Source: Adiantum capillus-veneris (Eukaryota; Streptophyta; Polypodiopsida; Polypodiales; Pteridaceae). Taken from it: DNA of 64,000 bases. The position numbers and the translations under genes were made by a program. Each line of letters starts with the position of its first letter. Position 1 is the stretch's first letter. The notes under the pieces are model-generated. The model did not search any database. It saw nothing but the letters and a program-made list of their open reading frames with translations, and was not told where the DNA came from. Positions 35,419 through 53,225 of this stretch are shown here, in pieces. Location of the stretch: contig CM043971.1 in NCBI GenBank assembly GCA_014529385.2, positions 85,884,840 through 85,948,839 on the forward strand, read 5' to 3'.

Positions 35419-35741
35419 GAAAATGTAGAAATTTCTTTTGAATGACCCATGTTTTTGTCTTATAAGACTAGTTCTCTTTTTAATTGTGCACAAATTTAAA
35501 TAGTATGCATGCTTAGAATCATGTTTGTGATGACGACGTCTCTCAAACACCAAGTAGAATTTGTCACTGTACTTTGGGAGAATGAAATGGACTAAAGAGC
35601 AGACATGCTTGCGATAGCTAATTCTCCCAAGCACCAAATGGATTGGTCATCCATCTTGGAAAGATGTCATAGACTAATGACTAGGGCTTTATCTCTTCTA
35701 CCTCATACTCGAGGATAACTATGATTTCAAGAGAGAGGTAA
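35419..35741 (+). other. B 3' untranslated region and polypurine tract
   Basis: Homologous to 28537-28896 of A2. Purine-rich gagagaggtaa precedes LTR4. Confidence 0.6.
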
Positions 35742-36632
35742 TTTCATAAAGTTCTAATATCTAACCAACTCAAATGATTTTGTCATATTAAATTGATCAC
35801 TTAATGTGGGAGAATAAAACGGGACCAAGGGTAAAGATATAGACATGTGCTTATAGATCTATCAACACGGGGCCAATGGTAAAGGGGCCCAAATGAGAGA
35901 TGGTCTATCAAAGAGCAAGTCTACCCAATGGAGCATAAGACCTTAGGGTGAGCTTCATTGAAGATCTCTAATAATGAGTGTAAAAGTCTTTTCACCTTAG
36001 GTAAGCTAGGGCTGAGCTTGAGGTGGGAACCCGACCCAACCTTAAGGTGCTTGAGGTGCTTGTCGTGCTTGATTACTAAGGTGCTTGAGGTGCCTGATGA
36101 CTGAGTTGCTTGGGATGCTTGAGGTGCTTGATTATTATGATGTAGGTGCTTGTAATGCTAAGGCTATACTTGAGGTGAGAACCCACTCCAAGCTTGAGGG
36201 GCTTAAGGGCCAAGCTTGTGGTGGGAACCCAACACAAGGTTGAGTGGCTTGAGGTGTGAAAAAGTCAAATCCTATCCCTACAAGGAGGGGGAGAGCCCTA
36301 CAAGAGGGGGGATGAGAGATAGCACACAAACACACGCACACACTCACACTCACACAAGGCATGCTTGGTACAAAGAAAGCAAAAGGGACACTTGTCAAGT
36401 TCCTCCTCATGTTGCCCTCATGGTGTGCTTGAAGTCTATTGGTTGGCCACCCAAGGGGTCCAATGATAATTTAGGAGATTTAATTAATTGATTTTGCATT
36501 TATCAAGTCCTCTCTCTCAAAGGGAAAGGGGGACACTTGTCCCAAGGCTACCCTTGTTACTTGATTTACTTCCTACTTGTTGTGATTGTCTAGGCCTGGA
36601 GGGGTCCAATGAGCTTCAAGCATGAGCTACAA

Positions 36633-36664
<32 letters not shown>

Positions 36665-37392
36665 AAGGGAGCTAGGGGCTTGCTTAGGGGGTATACTCTC
36701 CCACACACACTCACACACACTCTCTCATTGTGCATTGTGCATAGTACAAGAGCTCCCTCTCCTTCTCCAAGCAAGTAGAGGTTGAGAGCCTACACCAACA
36801 CTCTTAGCTATGGAGTGCAAATCTAACCAAGAGCCATGCTTCAATGCTTAAGCTTGCCATCTTCTCCATCTTCAATACTATGCTATTAGGTATGCTAGCA
36901 AGAAGAGTGATGATGAGGAACTAATTCTTTCTCCTATGAAATGTTTCTTCTTCCTCTTCCCTATCCTCATTCCTTGCTAGCTCTCTCCACCTTCGAAGGT
37001 GTTTGAGGTATTGGGACTGAGGCTTAGGATAGTTAAAGATTTCTTCAAAGTTTATGTTATGCTTGTGATGCATGAATCTTTCCATCTTCATTGCATCACC
37101 TAGGTCACAAGGAACACAAAAATTGTATTGTAACAAGTCTCTCTGAATGGGAGAAATCATAATACAAATGTCTATTGGAGGGGGGACCGGCTACATAAAT
37201 CCGGTCCTCAATTGTTGTCATGTTCTCTAAATTCTCTCTCTTGCAAAAGTATTGTTCATGCCAAATCAATTAAATGCTATGTTTATGTTGCTATCTTCAA
37301 TTATGTTCACCTGTTGTGCTCACAAAGTAATTTCTCAAAAGTACTCTCATTAATTTTTTCTACTCTCAAGTTAATAGGTCAATCCCATTACA
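35742..37392 (+). repeat. Family-A LTR4 (3' LTR of B)
   Basis: Begins TTTCATAAAG (first G mutated to T) and ends ATCCCATTACA (1,651 bp). Contains a 31-base G run at 36633-36663 where sister copies have only about 6-7 G. Confidence 0.88.
36633..36663 (+). repeat. Poly-G run (31 G) in LTR4
   Basis: Replaces the short G tract of the other family-A LTRs (agctacaaggggggtttacc). Possible G-quadruplex; the length may be an assembly estimate. Confidence 0.85.
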
Positions 37393-38989
37393 TCTGAGTC
37401 CCCTAATGAATCTATCAAGCAATTGGTTATTATTGAAGCGCTCATTTGGATTACAACGAGAATTCAAATGCTTCAAGTGACTAATAAAGTCTCTCACGGA
37501 CTCCCCTTTCTCTCGTTGGGATTTCTGGAGCTGAGATGCTACACCCCAAAGTACTCCCTCTTGTATGTATTCTTTCAAGAATAATCTCCTAAAAGTAGGG
37601 TAAATCGTTTTTTCTTCCACCCTTAGGGTTCTATACCAATCCCCAACCTTTCCACTCAAGGTCAAGCTTAAAGCATTACTCGTATGTAGGTCATTGTGCT
37701 CTCCTAGGGAATTGCACATTTGTTCAAACACTTTGATATGTTTTTTCACATCCTCGTCTCCACTAAATTTTTGTGTGATCTTGGCTATTTGTACTGCCTT
37801 ACTTCTAGGCTCTCTATCAGGCATGTTACACACATTTTTAGAAATGGATTGACCAATAGCTTGAGCAAATGTTGCCAAGTCACCTAAGTGAGAACGTATA
37901 GGGGACATGTGCTCTTAGTATTGCATGTGGATTGGGGGTTTACATTGGGATTGGCATATATGCCATCCTTGGGTTCCAAGTTTGGTACAGTGTTGTGCCA
38001 CGAGGTGGCCCAAAGTTCATATGTGTGGCTCTGGGCATAACAGATGTGGGATGTGACATGCTAATGCTAGCTAGTATGGTCCCATTGGAAAAAGAGCTTG
38101 GATGTTGTGGTTGTGGAGCATAAGTTGTTGAAACAATGGGAGGGGTAGGAGATATATGAGTACGAGGACCTATAGGTGCATATGATTGATACACACTTGT
38201 AGGTACCGTTGTAGGCATTGAGACACCATGTAGCGGTGCTTTACTAACAAATGAGGTCCATGGCATGTTTTTTGTCATGCTGACACTAGGGTAGGCATGC
38301 CAACCATGGTGTCATCAAGCAATGTGACTCTCTATGGGTTCACCCTTAATGGTTGCTAATTTAGGAGCACTCGATTGCTCGACTAGCATGGATGTTGAGG
38401 TAGGGTCCTTTGCCTTAAGCTCCCTCTGTTGCTCTGCCTTGCGTAAGCTCTCAATTTCCTTTTCCCTTGCTGCAAGGATATATCACTCAACCACTTGCAC
38501 TTCGGCAAGGCTTCTACCATTAGGTAATATAACCTCAGAGGGGAATAGCTCTGAAGAGTCAGATGGTGCAGTGAATAAAGTATTCACATGTAGACTCTCC
38601 GGGAGCATGGGGTCTATGTTGGTCATGAATGGTGAATTTACTTCCCCACCCCCTTCATTTACATCGTTAGCTCCATGTTTGGAGCGAGTGGCTCTATTAA
38701 AAGTTTCCTTCAAGCGGCTAAGTACGCTTGGCCCGGGCCGTGGGCCCATGCCACGCATGTCTTGGCTTGAATTATCAAGATTAGGAATTGGGTAATCTTC
38801 CGTGATGGCGTAGTCAGAGGAAAAGTCACTAGACGCAATATGTGGGTCTTGAGTGGTACTACCTTGGGTTCTCGCTGAGGGCCTAGAGCCTAAGGTGGAG
38901 GAATAATGGGTGCACCGTAAATGGAGACACTCTCTATGTGATCGTCCTCTAGCACACGACCAGAGTGTGGATGCATGTGACCTCAACAC
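37393..38989 (-). pseudogene. R2 gag N-terminal half
   Basis: Minus-strand frame 37908-37366 (reading into LTR4 at its end) is a retrotransposon gag core: FSGDEDVKKHIKVFEQM, VGDWYRTL, YPTFRRLFLKEY, ESVRDFISHLKHL, NQLLDRFIRGL. It continues at 23785 after the family-A cluster. Upstream on the minus strand is a Ser/Pro-rich leader (38989-38483: GMGPRPGPSVLSRLKETF) with stops between. It would build the particle; it is broken by the 13.6-kb insertion and by stops. Confidence 0.82.
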
Positions 38990-39511
38990 TCTAGAAGTGT
39001 TGGTGAGTGCCCGTGAAGGCCGCTCACCAAGTTTTGTAGGTGTTTACAACCCAATTTTTTTGTTATATTTGGTCCTTTTTTCTAACCAAGGTGCGGAATA
39101 TGGTGCATGATAGCTCAAAATGAGTGTCTTGGCTAGAGAGACGTGCCGTGCTTTACAACCCCCTCTTTGGTTATGTAAAGCCCTCGGAATCCTAAAATAG
39201 TCTTTTCCTAGGTGGGAAGAGGGCTAGAACTAGTACGTCCAAAGGGTGAGTGTGAAGGGGATGGTGGAGGAATGAGGAACTTGTCCCACATGCCATCCCC
39301 TTCACTTGAGGTTGTAGTCTTTATATATAAAGTAGTGTGTATAGTATATCATACGACTGAGGACTGAGACTTGGGCTTGGGCTCGGGCAAACGATCCCGA
39401 TCCATGTGGCCACAAATGATTGGCTTCTTCAAATAAAGGAGAGAGAATCAGAGAGAGCAATGGCTTAAAAAAATATTATTGAAAATAAGCGGCTGCATAT
39501 ATGCATGTAGC

Positions 39512-39514
<3 letters not shown>
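38990..39514. other. R2 5' region near gag, no gene
   Basis: Contains tttatatataaag (39329-39341) and a poly-T stretch at 39054-39061. It might be part of the R2 leader or a fragment of another LTR, but no matching partner was found in the window. Confidence 0.4.

Positions 39515-39605
<91 letters not shown>
39515..39605 (+). repeat. (GA)n microsatellite, 91 bp
   Basis: Pure GA tract at the left border of the PPR array. Confidence 0.95.
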
Positions 39606-39609
<4 letters not shown>

Positions 39610-39639
39610 GCCCCTTTCGCCATTGCCATTGAAAACAGA

Positions 39640-44860
<5,221 letters not shown>

Positions 44861-46011
44861 CTAAAGGTACACTTATATTACGTACTTTGATTTCCTTTAT
44901 GTGATCCCAAAAGTACTTATATTGCATCATGTACACATCAAAGCAATGAAGTTACCTCATTTTCATTCAAAAGATTGTAGATGAAGGTGACAAGGGTTGA
45001 AGAATTTTTGTGATGCCCAACAAAGGGACACATGGACAATACAGGATGGCATGGCAACGTGGAATGATACATGTATTCATAAAACATGAGTAATGAGTGC
45101 TTTCTTGTAAAGCTGTAGTATTTTTACAATAAGAAAGTCTCTCCAACACTGGAGGAGAAGCATAAGTCCCCCTTCAACACTGAAGGCATAAAAGTGGTGG
45201 GGGAAGGGCACGTTCCCTACGGTATTATTATAAATGTGGAGAATGGTGCCAACTCCTCACCATCCATATGTATGTTTTTTTCTTTTTTTTATGGGCACAA
45301 GCATCACAAATGCACGAAATCCATCCTTCTCTGTTCTAATTATAATGTGCAAACTTTCATATCCACACATATTTTACTGCAAAATCTCATTTGTGATGAG
45401 TTTTTGGCGAAAGCTTTGAAAAGAGATGCTATGGAGATTTTTGAATAAGAGATGATAGGAGGTGAAAGGTACAACATTTCTCCTCTTGTTTAATTCAAAC
45501 CATTTTCACAACATATCAATCAAGGCATACTAGTTCTGTGGATAATGTTTCCGCGTGGGTGTCAAGCTCACGCGCGCACAAAGAAGCCCCTAGCAACTCT
45601 GTCTAACCTTCTTGCAGCCAACACACAGCTAACACAACAAATTATCACTAATTACCTCTGCTCACATAGCTAACACAACAAATTATCACTAATTACCTCT
45701 GCTCACACACTATCTAACACAGAGCTGCACACTCATAGACAATCAACCTTCTCACTATCTATTGTATTGCTCACTGTCTACTACACATTACTGGTCTAAA
45801 CACTAACTAACAGATCTACTAACACCTTGCACATTACAGATCTAACAAATCTAACAAAAACAATGCAACACTTAATAAAGATTACAAAAACCTGCTAAAA
45901 CTGTGGATTACAGTCACTTAATAGTTCTCACGCAACTCAAATGAAAAACCAAAAATGTCAAAAGTGAATGCTTCTTGAGGTAGCAGTGCTCCTCAACATT
46001 AGTGCAAGGCA
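44861..46011. other. R2 5' leader region, no gene
   Basis: AT-rich, without open frames of note. Contains a perfect 41-bp tandem duplication at 45627-45708 and ends at the R2 primer-binding site. On the minus strand this is what would be transcribed directly after the 5' LTR. Confidence 0.5.
45627..45708. repeat. 41-bp tandem duplication
   Basis: agctaacacaacaaattatc… occurs at 45627-45667 and again at 45668-45708 with only the last base differing. Confidence 0.9.
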
Positions 46012-46031
46012 GTCCCTGGGCAGCGGCGCCA
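46012..46031 (-). other. Primer-binding site of R2 (tRNA-Asp-like)
   Basis: Minus strand TGGCGCCGCTGCCCAGGGAC, close to the TGGCGCCGTTGCCGGGGA primer site known from Athila-type plant gypsy elements (tRNA-Asp). It sits four bases after the R2 5' LTR. Confidence 0.7.
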
Positions 46032-46035
46032 AAAA

Positions 46036-46612
46036 TGTGTGCTTTATCGCACGTGTCGGAGGTGGGAACTTGTGTGTGCACTATGTGCGAGCCTCAAAAG
46101 GCTGCAAGCACACAACTAGATAGTCCTAACAAGCTCAAAGAAACACCGATGTGTCACTCATCGCTCAATGCTTCTGTCGTGATGGATCCTGTGCTATGAA
46201 GAAGAAGGAGCCGCCGCCGATGCTGCACTCAACCGCCTCACCACCGCCGATGCCACCGCAATGCTTGATCACACACACTCTCTCTCTCTCTCTCTCTCTC
46301 TCTCAAGCATACACACACACACATACACACATGAGCACACAAAGGAGATGGAGCAAGAGCCCTTCTTAGCTTGCATCTCAAAGAATGAGGATCTTTAGGT
46401 CAAATGAACCTTATATAAGAGTTTGACCCATTCACACATGGGTGCCCACTGTGACCTGTTGTCGCAAAACTATTGTAACAATAAGATAAGTGGTGCACCT
46501 CTCATCAACAATGACCTACACACCTATTGGACCGACAAGCCCGGACCATGACTCAATCATATAAATAAAAAGGCGTCCATTGAAGGTGATAGGGTGTCCG
46601 TGAGGGTTAACA
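46036..46612 (-). repeat. R2 5' LTR (577 bp)
   Basis: Plus view TGTGTGCTTTATCGCACGTG … GAGGGTTAACA. It matches the split 3' LTR at 12864-13058 and 18654-19132. Its shorter length mainly reflects smaller microsatellites. Confidence 0.88.
46411..46418 (-). promoter_or_regulatory. TATA box in R2 5' LTR
   Basis: ttatataa (palindromic) inside the 5' LTR. The 3' LTR has the mutated ttttataa near 18934. Confidence 0.4.
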
Positions 46613-46617
46613 ACAAC
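46613..46617. repeat. R2 target-site duplication (acaac)
   Basis: Partner of acaat at 12859-12863. Confidence 0.75.
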
Positions 46618-47494
46618 ACAATCTTTGTGTTCCTTGTGACCTAGGTGATGCAATGAAGATGGAAAGCTTCATGCATCACGAGCATAACAATAAACTTTGT
46701 AAAAAGCATTAACTATCCCAAGCCTTAGTCCCAAGGTCTCAAACACCTTCATAGGTGGAGAGAGCTAGCGGGGAATGAGGATAGGGAAGAGGAAGAAGAA
46801 ACATTCCATAGGAGAAAAAATTAGTTCCTCACTTATCATCACTCTTCTTGCTAGCATACATAATAGCGTAATGAAGATGGAGAATATGGCAAGCTTCAGC
46901 ATTGAAGCATGGTTCTTGGTTGGATTTGCATTCCATAGCCAAGAGTATTGGTGCTCTACTTGCTTGGAGAAGAAGATGGAGCTCTTGCACTTTGCACTTC
47001 ACACAATGAGGGTGTGTGTGAATGTGTGTGGGAGAGTATACCACCCAAGAAGCCCCCCTTCTTGCTTTGGTCGACCCCCCCTTGTAGCTCATGCTTGAAG
47101 GCCATTGGACCCCTCCAGGCCTAGCCAACCACATGCAAGAGGCATATCAGGCAACAAGGGTAGTCTTGGGACAAGTGGCCCCCTTTCTCCTTTGAGATAA
47201 ATGCAAAAACAATTATTTAAATCAACCAAATTATCATTGGACCCCTTGGGAGGCCAACCAATAGGATTTAGGCACACCATGAGGGCAACATGAGTAGGGA
47301 CTTGACGTGTGTCCTTGTTGCCTCTTGAGGCTTGGGCTTACCCTGTGTGTGTGTGTGTTCTCTCTCATCCCCCTAGCTTTAGGGCTCACCCCCTCTTGAG
47401 TAGGAATTGGATTTGACTTTTTGAACACCTTACCTTCAAGCACCTTAGTCAGTAAGCATGACAAAGCACGTCAATCTTGGGTAGTGTTCCCACT
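46613..47494 (-). repeat. Family-A LTR, right part, split by R2
   Basis: Continues the LTR that ends at 12863. It begins with the 5-bp duplication acaac. The far end is truncated where the next LTR starts (about 47495). Confidence 0.82.
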
Positions 47495-49099
47495 AAACTG
47501 ATGGTAGCAACATAAACATAGTACTTAGTTAATTTGGCATGAACAATACTTTTGCAAGAGGGAGAGTTTAGAGAACACAACAACAATTGAGGGCCGGATT
47601 TATGTGGAGCTAGTACCCCCTTCAATAGGAATTTTTATTATTGATTCTCCCATTAAGAGAGATTTGGTAGAATACAATCTTTGTGTTCCTTGTGACCTAT
47701 GTGATGCAATGAAGATGGAAAGCTTCATGCATCACGAGCATAACATAAAATTTGTAAAAAGAATTAACTATACCAACCAAGCCTCAGTCCCAAGGCCTCA
47801 AACACCTTCGTAGGTGGCAAGAGCTAGTGGGGAATGAGGGTAGGGAAGAGCAAGAAGAAACATTCCATTCTTGCTAGCATACATAATAGCATGAAGATGG
47901 AGAAGATGGAAAGATTAAGCATTGAAGCATGGCTCTTGCTTGGATTTGCATTCCATAGCCAAGAGTGTTGGTGTAGGCTCTCAACTTCTCTACTTGTTTG
48001 GAGAAGGAGATGGAGCTCTTGCACTTTGCATTTCACACAATGAGGGTGTGTGTGAGTGTGTGTGGGAGACTATACCCCCCAAGAAACCCCCCTTCTTGCT
48101 TTGGTTGGCCCCCCCTTGTAGCTCATGCTTGAAGCCCATTGGACCCCTCCACGCCTAGCCAATCACATGCAAGAGGCATATCAAGCAACAAGGGTAGTCT
48201 TGGGACAAGTGTCCCTCTTTCTCCTTTGAGATAAATGCAAAAACAATTATTTAAATCAACTAAATTATCGGTGGACCCCTTGGGAGGCCAACCAATATGT
48301 GGGGGCAAAATGAGTAGGGACCTGACATGTGTCCTTGCTCTCTTGAGGCTTGGGCTTACCTTGTGTGTGTGTGTGTGTGTGTGTTCTCTCTCATCCCTCT
48401 AGATTTAGGGCTCGCCCCCTCTTGAGTAGGGATTGGATTTGACCTTTTTGAACACCTTACCCTCAAGCACCTTAGTCAGCAAGCATGATAAAGCACCTCA
48501 ATCTTGGGTAGTGGTCCCACACGCAGCTCAAGCTCCCTATTCGACAAGCACGACAAGCACCTCAAGTAGGGATTGGATTTGACTTTTTGAGCACCTCACC
48601 TTCAACCACCTTAGTCAACAAGCATGAAAAAGAACCTCAAGCTTGGGTAGTGTTTCCACAAGCACCTCAAGCTCCCTAGTCGTCAAGCACGACAAGCACC
48701 TCAAGAATCTTAGTCCGCAAGCACAACAAGCACCTCAAGAACCTTAGTCATCAAGCACCTCAAACACCTCAGTCATCAAGCACGACAAGCACCTCAAGTT
48801 TGGGCAGGCTTCCCACCTCAACTCGTTCCTAGATTACCTAAGGTCAAAGGAATTTTAACACTAACCTTTGGAGGTCTTCAATGAAGCTAACCCTAAGGTC
48901 TTTAAGCTCCATTGGCAAGCCATGCTCTTTGATAGATCATCTCTCATTTGGACCCCTTTACCATTGGTTCCGTGTTGAGATAGGCCTGTAAGCACATGTC
49001 TATATTCTAATCCTTGTTCCCCGTCTATTCTCCCACATTAAATGATCATTTTAATATGAGAAAATCATTTGGGTTGGTTAGATATTAGATTTTATGATA
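47495..49099 (-). repeat. Family-A LTR (3' LTR of D), minus orientation
   Basis: Lacks about 110 bp at its lower end and finishes …TTTTATGATA, a variant of the family terminus. Contains a minisatellite of (aagcacctcaag…) units near 48440-48830 and (GT)n at 48362-48384. Confidence 0.85.
48440..48830 (-). repeat. LTR minisatellite, caccttagtc/aagcacctcaag units
   Basis: Degenerate 20-40-bp units built on AAGCACCTCAAG and CACGACAAG. The same block occurs at 52190-52540 and, with fewer units, in the plus-strand LTRs (about 24050-24190). Confidence 0.75.
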
Positions 49100-51049
49100 T
49101 TACCTCTCTCTTGAAATCACAGTCATCCTTGACTATGAGGTAGAAGAGATAAAGTCTTAGGCATTAGTCAATGTTTCTTAGCGGATAGAGGATCCCTTTT
49201 TACCCTACATTATCCTTCCAAGATGGATGACTAATCCATTTGGTGCTTGGGAGACATAGCTGCTACAAGCATGTCTACTCTTTAGTCCATTTCATTCTCC
49301 CAAAGTAGAATGACAAATTCTACTTGGTGTTTGAGAGACGTCGTCATCACAAACACGATTCTAAGCATGCATACTAATTGAATTTGTGCACAATGAAAAG
49401 AGAACTAGTTTTATAAGACAAAAACATTGGTCATTCAAAATAAATTTGTACATTTTCTTACTCCAATGTAGCATTGACAAGGTTCATACTATCCTTAAGC
49501 TGTATTCCTTGCATCCATCTAGCATCTTCAAAAGGATAATTTTTGGACTAAATAAGATAGTGTTGGATAATCTTACCATGTCGTAGTACCTTGTCTTCAT
49601 GCCGAAGGATAGATTTGGGTTGTAGCACCTCTTCTTGGTCTTTGATTTGGGGAGGGTCTTCAATAATTGGTTCACTTGGTGGCTCTCCTTTTTTGGGCTT
49701 AAGTAGGCTCACATGAAAAAAATTGTGTATGAGCCAATGGTTGGGCGACTTGAGTTGATAAGACATCTCATTGATTGGCTTCAAGATTTGAAAAGGACCA
49801 TAGTATCTTTTTGCTAATTTAACATAATACTTTGATGGCCCCTAGGATTTTCCCCCGTGGTTTGCCTCAATCGAACCTTGGAAAACTTAAGTAAGACCCA
49901 ATCATTTTATTTAAATGTTAAGGCCCTTCTGTGATTGGCAGCAATAGCTTTTTGCCTTTGTTGAGAGATGGATATAGCCTTTTAAAAATACTCTTGTAGG
50001 TCACGGCTATACTCATCAGTAGCAGCAAAGATCTTCCCATGTACTTTGAGTAGCAAGTGACTTTTAGGTCTTCCCTCAATGATTTCATAAGGTTCTTTTC
50101 CTGTAGAAGTATGGACATTATTATTGTATGCATACTCTACAAGAGGTAAGTGCTTTCGCATTGTGAGCATTGATCTACTTCGGTAACATAAGAGTTTAGT
50201 AGATCGAGTATTGTAAAATTGGCTATCTCACTTTGGCCATCCGTTTGTGGGTGATAGGCTGAAGAGAAATTAAATCTTGTACATATATTTTCAAAGAGAT
50301 CTTTCAAAAAATTACTTGTCATTCTAGGATCTCTAATTGGACAAGTCTAACTCTTCTTGATTCCTACCATTTACATTTGATGAAACATTAGGACCTTTTA
50401 GGGATTCTTTGAAAAAAGTCATGTACGCAAAAACTGAGCTCTTCATTGAATTATCAAAACCAGGAGGATTTACAAATGGTATAGTACAACCAGACTCACT
50501 AGCATCTATATACATGTTCTTTCCCCTATAGATGAAGTAGATTCTCCTTTTAGGGAACTTCATGCAGGCAGCCATGCGATTGAACCATGGTGCCCTAGGA
50601 TAGCATCCTCATGTTGGAGAGGAGAGTGCACCATTTGGTAAGCAATATGTCCTTTGCATCGCTTCCAAGGAATTTCTTCATGATGGAAACTCGTAGAGTT
50701 TTCCATGTCTTTGGGGCTTCACCGTTGTCACAAAGGCTCACCCACCGCTTAAGTATCTACACCCACGGCTCGAATTGGTTAATTATAGAAAGTAATTGAG
50801 TGGGTCTAATATTGCATAGTTGCGGATGGATAGCTCCTTTTGGACTTCTTATGGCTCAATAAAGGTAAAGCCGTAGGCAATTCTAAAAAGACCCAATTAT
50901 TAAGATCAAAGCTCCCGAGGTGTGCACAATGGACTCAACGAAACCGGTACTAGATCCTAGTCCCACTTACCCTAATATAATTAACAAAATTAACCATTAA
51001 TATGCTACTTAAGGACCTCTCTTCTTAAGTAAGAAAAGAGAAACCAAAT
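49100..51049 (-). pseudogene. Element D internal region: patchwork deletion derivative
   Basis: Minus-strand order from the primer site: leader (about 51049-50760), a short gag piece (about 50720-50640), the protease C-terminal piece (50620-50350: MKFPKRRIYFIYRGKNMY), then a jump into the integrase core (50322-50140: SAYHPQTDGQSEIANFTILD, with catalytic Glu). Integrase C-terminus (about 49810-49660: INEMSYQLKSPNHWLIH) and chromodomain remnants (ending near 49459) follow. RT and RNase H are gone. Several junctions show at least two separate internal deletions. Confidence 0.75.
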
Positions 51050-51061
51050 GCTCTGATACCA
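51050..51061 (-). other. Primer-binding site of D (tRNA-iMet)
   Basis: Minus strand tggtatcagagc, perfect, two bases after the LTR end at 51063. Confidence 0.85.
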
Positions 51062-51062
51062 A

Positions 51063-52632
51063 TGTAATGGAAATGGCCTATGAACTTTGAGAGTAGCGGA
51101 ATTAGAAAAATTAGAGAAAGCATTTTTGTGAGGCTACATTGAGAGCATAGAGGCTGAACTTAATTGATGGTAGCAACAAAAACATAGTACTTAGTTAACT
51201 TGGCATGAATAATACTTTTGCAAGAGATAGAGTTTAGAGAACATGACAATAGTTGAGGACCCGATTTATGTGGAGCCGGTCCCCCCTCCAATAGGCATTG
51301 CATTATAGATTCTCCCATTAAGAGAGACTTGGTGCAATACAATCTTTGTGTTCCTTGTGACCTAGGTGATGCAATGAAGATGGAAAGCTTCATGCATCAC
51401 GAGCATAACATAAACTTTGTAAAAAGAATTAACTATACCAACCAAGCCTCAATCCAAGGCCTCAAACACCTTCGTAGGTGGAGAGAGCTAACAGGGAATG
51501 AGCGTGGGAAGAGGAAGAAGAAACATTCTGTAGGAGAAAGAAGTAGTTCCTCACTTATCACTCTTCTTGCTAGCATACATAATAGCATAGTAATGAGGAT
51601 GGAGAAGATGGAAAGCTTAATAGTTGAAGCATGGTTCTTGGTTGGATTTGCATTCCATAGCCAAGAGTGTTTGTGTAGGCTCTCAACATCTCTACTTGCT
51701 TGGAAAATGAGATGGAGCTCTTGCACTTTGCACTTTGCACTTCACACAATGAGGGTGTGTGTGGAAGAGTATACCCCCCAAGAAGACCCCCATTCTTGCT
51801 TTAGTCGCCCCCCCCTTGTAGCTCATGCTTGAAGCCCATTGGACCCCTCCAGGCCTAGCTAATCACATATGTAAGAGACATATCAAGCAACAAGGGTAGT
51901 CTTGGGATAAGTGTCCCCCTTTCTTCTTTGAGAGAGAGGGCTTGATAAATGCAAAAACAATTATTTAAATCAACTAAATTATCATTGGACCCCTTGGGAG
52001 GCCAACCAATAGGATTTAGGCACACTATGAGGGCAACATGAATAGGGACTTGACATGTGTCTTTGCTGCCTCTTGAGGCTTGGGCTTACTTTTTGTGTGT
52101 GTGTGTTCTCTCTCATCCCGCTAGCTTTAGGGTTCACCCCCTCTTGAGTAGGGATTGGTTTTGACTTTTTGAACACTTTAACCTCAAGCACCTTAGTCAG
52201 CATGCATGACAAACCTTCTCAAGTTTGGGTAGTGTTCCCACAAGCACCTCAAGCTCCCTAGTTGGCAAGCACGACAAGCACCTCAAGTAGGGATTGGATT
52301 TGACTATTTGAACACCTTACCCTCAAGCACCTTAGTCAACAAGAATGAAAAAGAACCTCAAGCTTGGGTAGTGTTCTAACAAGCACCTCAAGCTCCGTAG
52401 TCAGCAAGCACGAAAAGCACCTCAAGCATCTTAGTCAGCAAGCACAACAAGCACCTCAAGCACCTCAGTCATTAAGACGACAAGCACCTCAAGCACCTTA
52501 GTCATCAAGCACCACAAGCACCTCAAGCTTGGAGAGGGTTCCCACCTCAAGCTCGGCCCTAGCTTACCTAAGGTAAAAGGACTTTAAACACTAAGCTTTG
52601 GAGGTTTTCAATGAAGCTAACCCTAAGGTCTT
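51063..52632 (-). repeat. Family-A LTR shared between C and D
   Basis: Plus view TGTAATGGAAATGGCC … caatgaagctaaccctaaggtcttc. It is the 5' LTR of D and abuts the broken integrase of C at 52632, so its upper end is missing. The minisatellite is expanded at 52190-52540. Confidence 0.85.
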
Positions 52633-53225
52633 CAATATTCCCGTATTCCCATGGATAGACTTGGGTAATCCAAAGATAAAATCCATGGATATACTCTCCC
52701 ATGGTGAATTTGGAATAGACAATGGCTGGAGTTATCCAGGTTGCTTCCCTCTATCATACTTGGTCTTTTGTCATACCACACATTTTAAAACTTACTCTTG
52801 TATGTTCACTTTCATGTCATGGTAGGCCAATAGAAATATGACTCTACTTCTTAGAAGGTAGGTTGAATGCCTCTATGCCCCGCATAAGGAGGAACATGGG
52901 ATTCATACATGACTTTGTCACGAAGGGAGTGGGTAACACATAGCCTATTGACATGGAGAAGATAACCATACTACAAGGTGAATGGATTCTCTTTCTTTGT
53001 AAAGCAAGGGTTGACATTACATCTTTAAAGTCAGGGTCAATAGCATACTCATCTATCATAGAAGATAGATCATTGTGATTGCTATAGACACTGCATTCAC
53101 TTTTGGTCGTCGTGAAAGTGCATCGGCCGCTTGATTGTGCTTACTAGCAATGTGAGCAATATGAAAATTAAATTGCAAAAGAAATTTTTTCCACCTCATT
53201 TGTTTGTTGGAAAGCTTGGTTTGCG
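52633..53225 (-). pseudogene. C integrase, truncated
   Basis: Minus-strand pieces: MIDEYAIDPDFKDVMS (53059), VLPTPFVTK, then sequence matching [15 protein letters not shown] of B near 52660. It ends abruptly at the LTR junction, so the second catalytic Asp, the Glu, the C-terminus and the chromodomain are absent. Confidence 0.75.

Larger units (their letters stand above)
28897..37392 (+). mobile_element. Element B: 8.5-kb chromovirus (Ty3/gypsy), defective
   Basis: LTR3 (28897-30535), primer site, gag (30950-32050), deleted protease (32070-32540), RT (32560-33200), RNase H (33580-33930), integrase (34150-34720), chromodomain (to 35418), polypurine tract and LTR4 (35742-37392). Stops and frameshifts occur in every module, so it is inactive. 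Confidence 0.85.

Noticed and set aside
39040-39470. A separate LTR just upstream of R2 gag
   Set aside because: A TATA-like tttatatataaag and a tacaaaac|ttggtgagcgg boundary looked suggestive, but no matching second copy was found in the window.
52190-52540. CRISPR-like array of short repeats
   Set aside because: The repeats are degenerate, have no unique spacers of constant size, lie in a plant retrotransposon LTR, and recur at the same place in sister copies.
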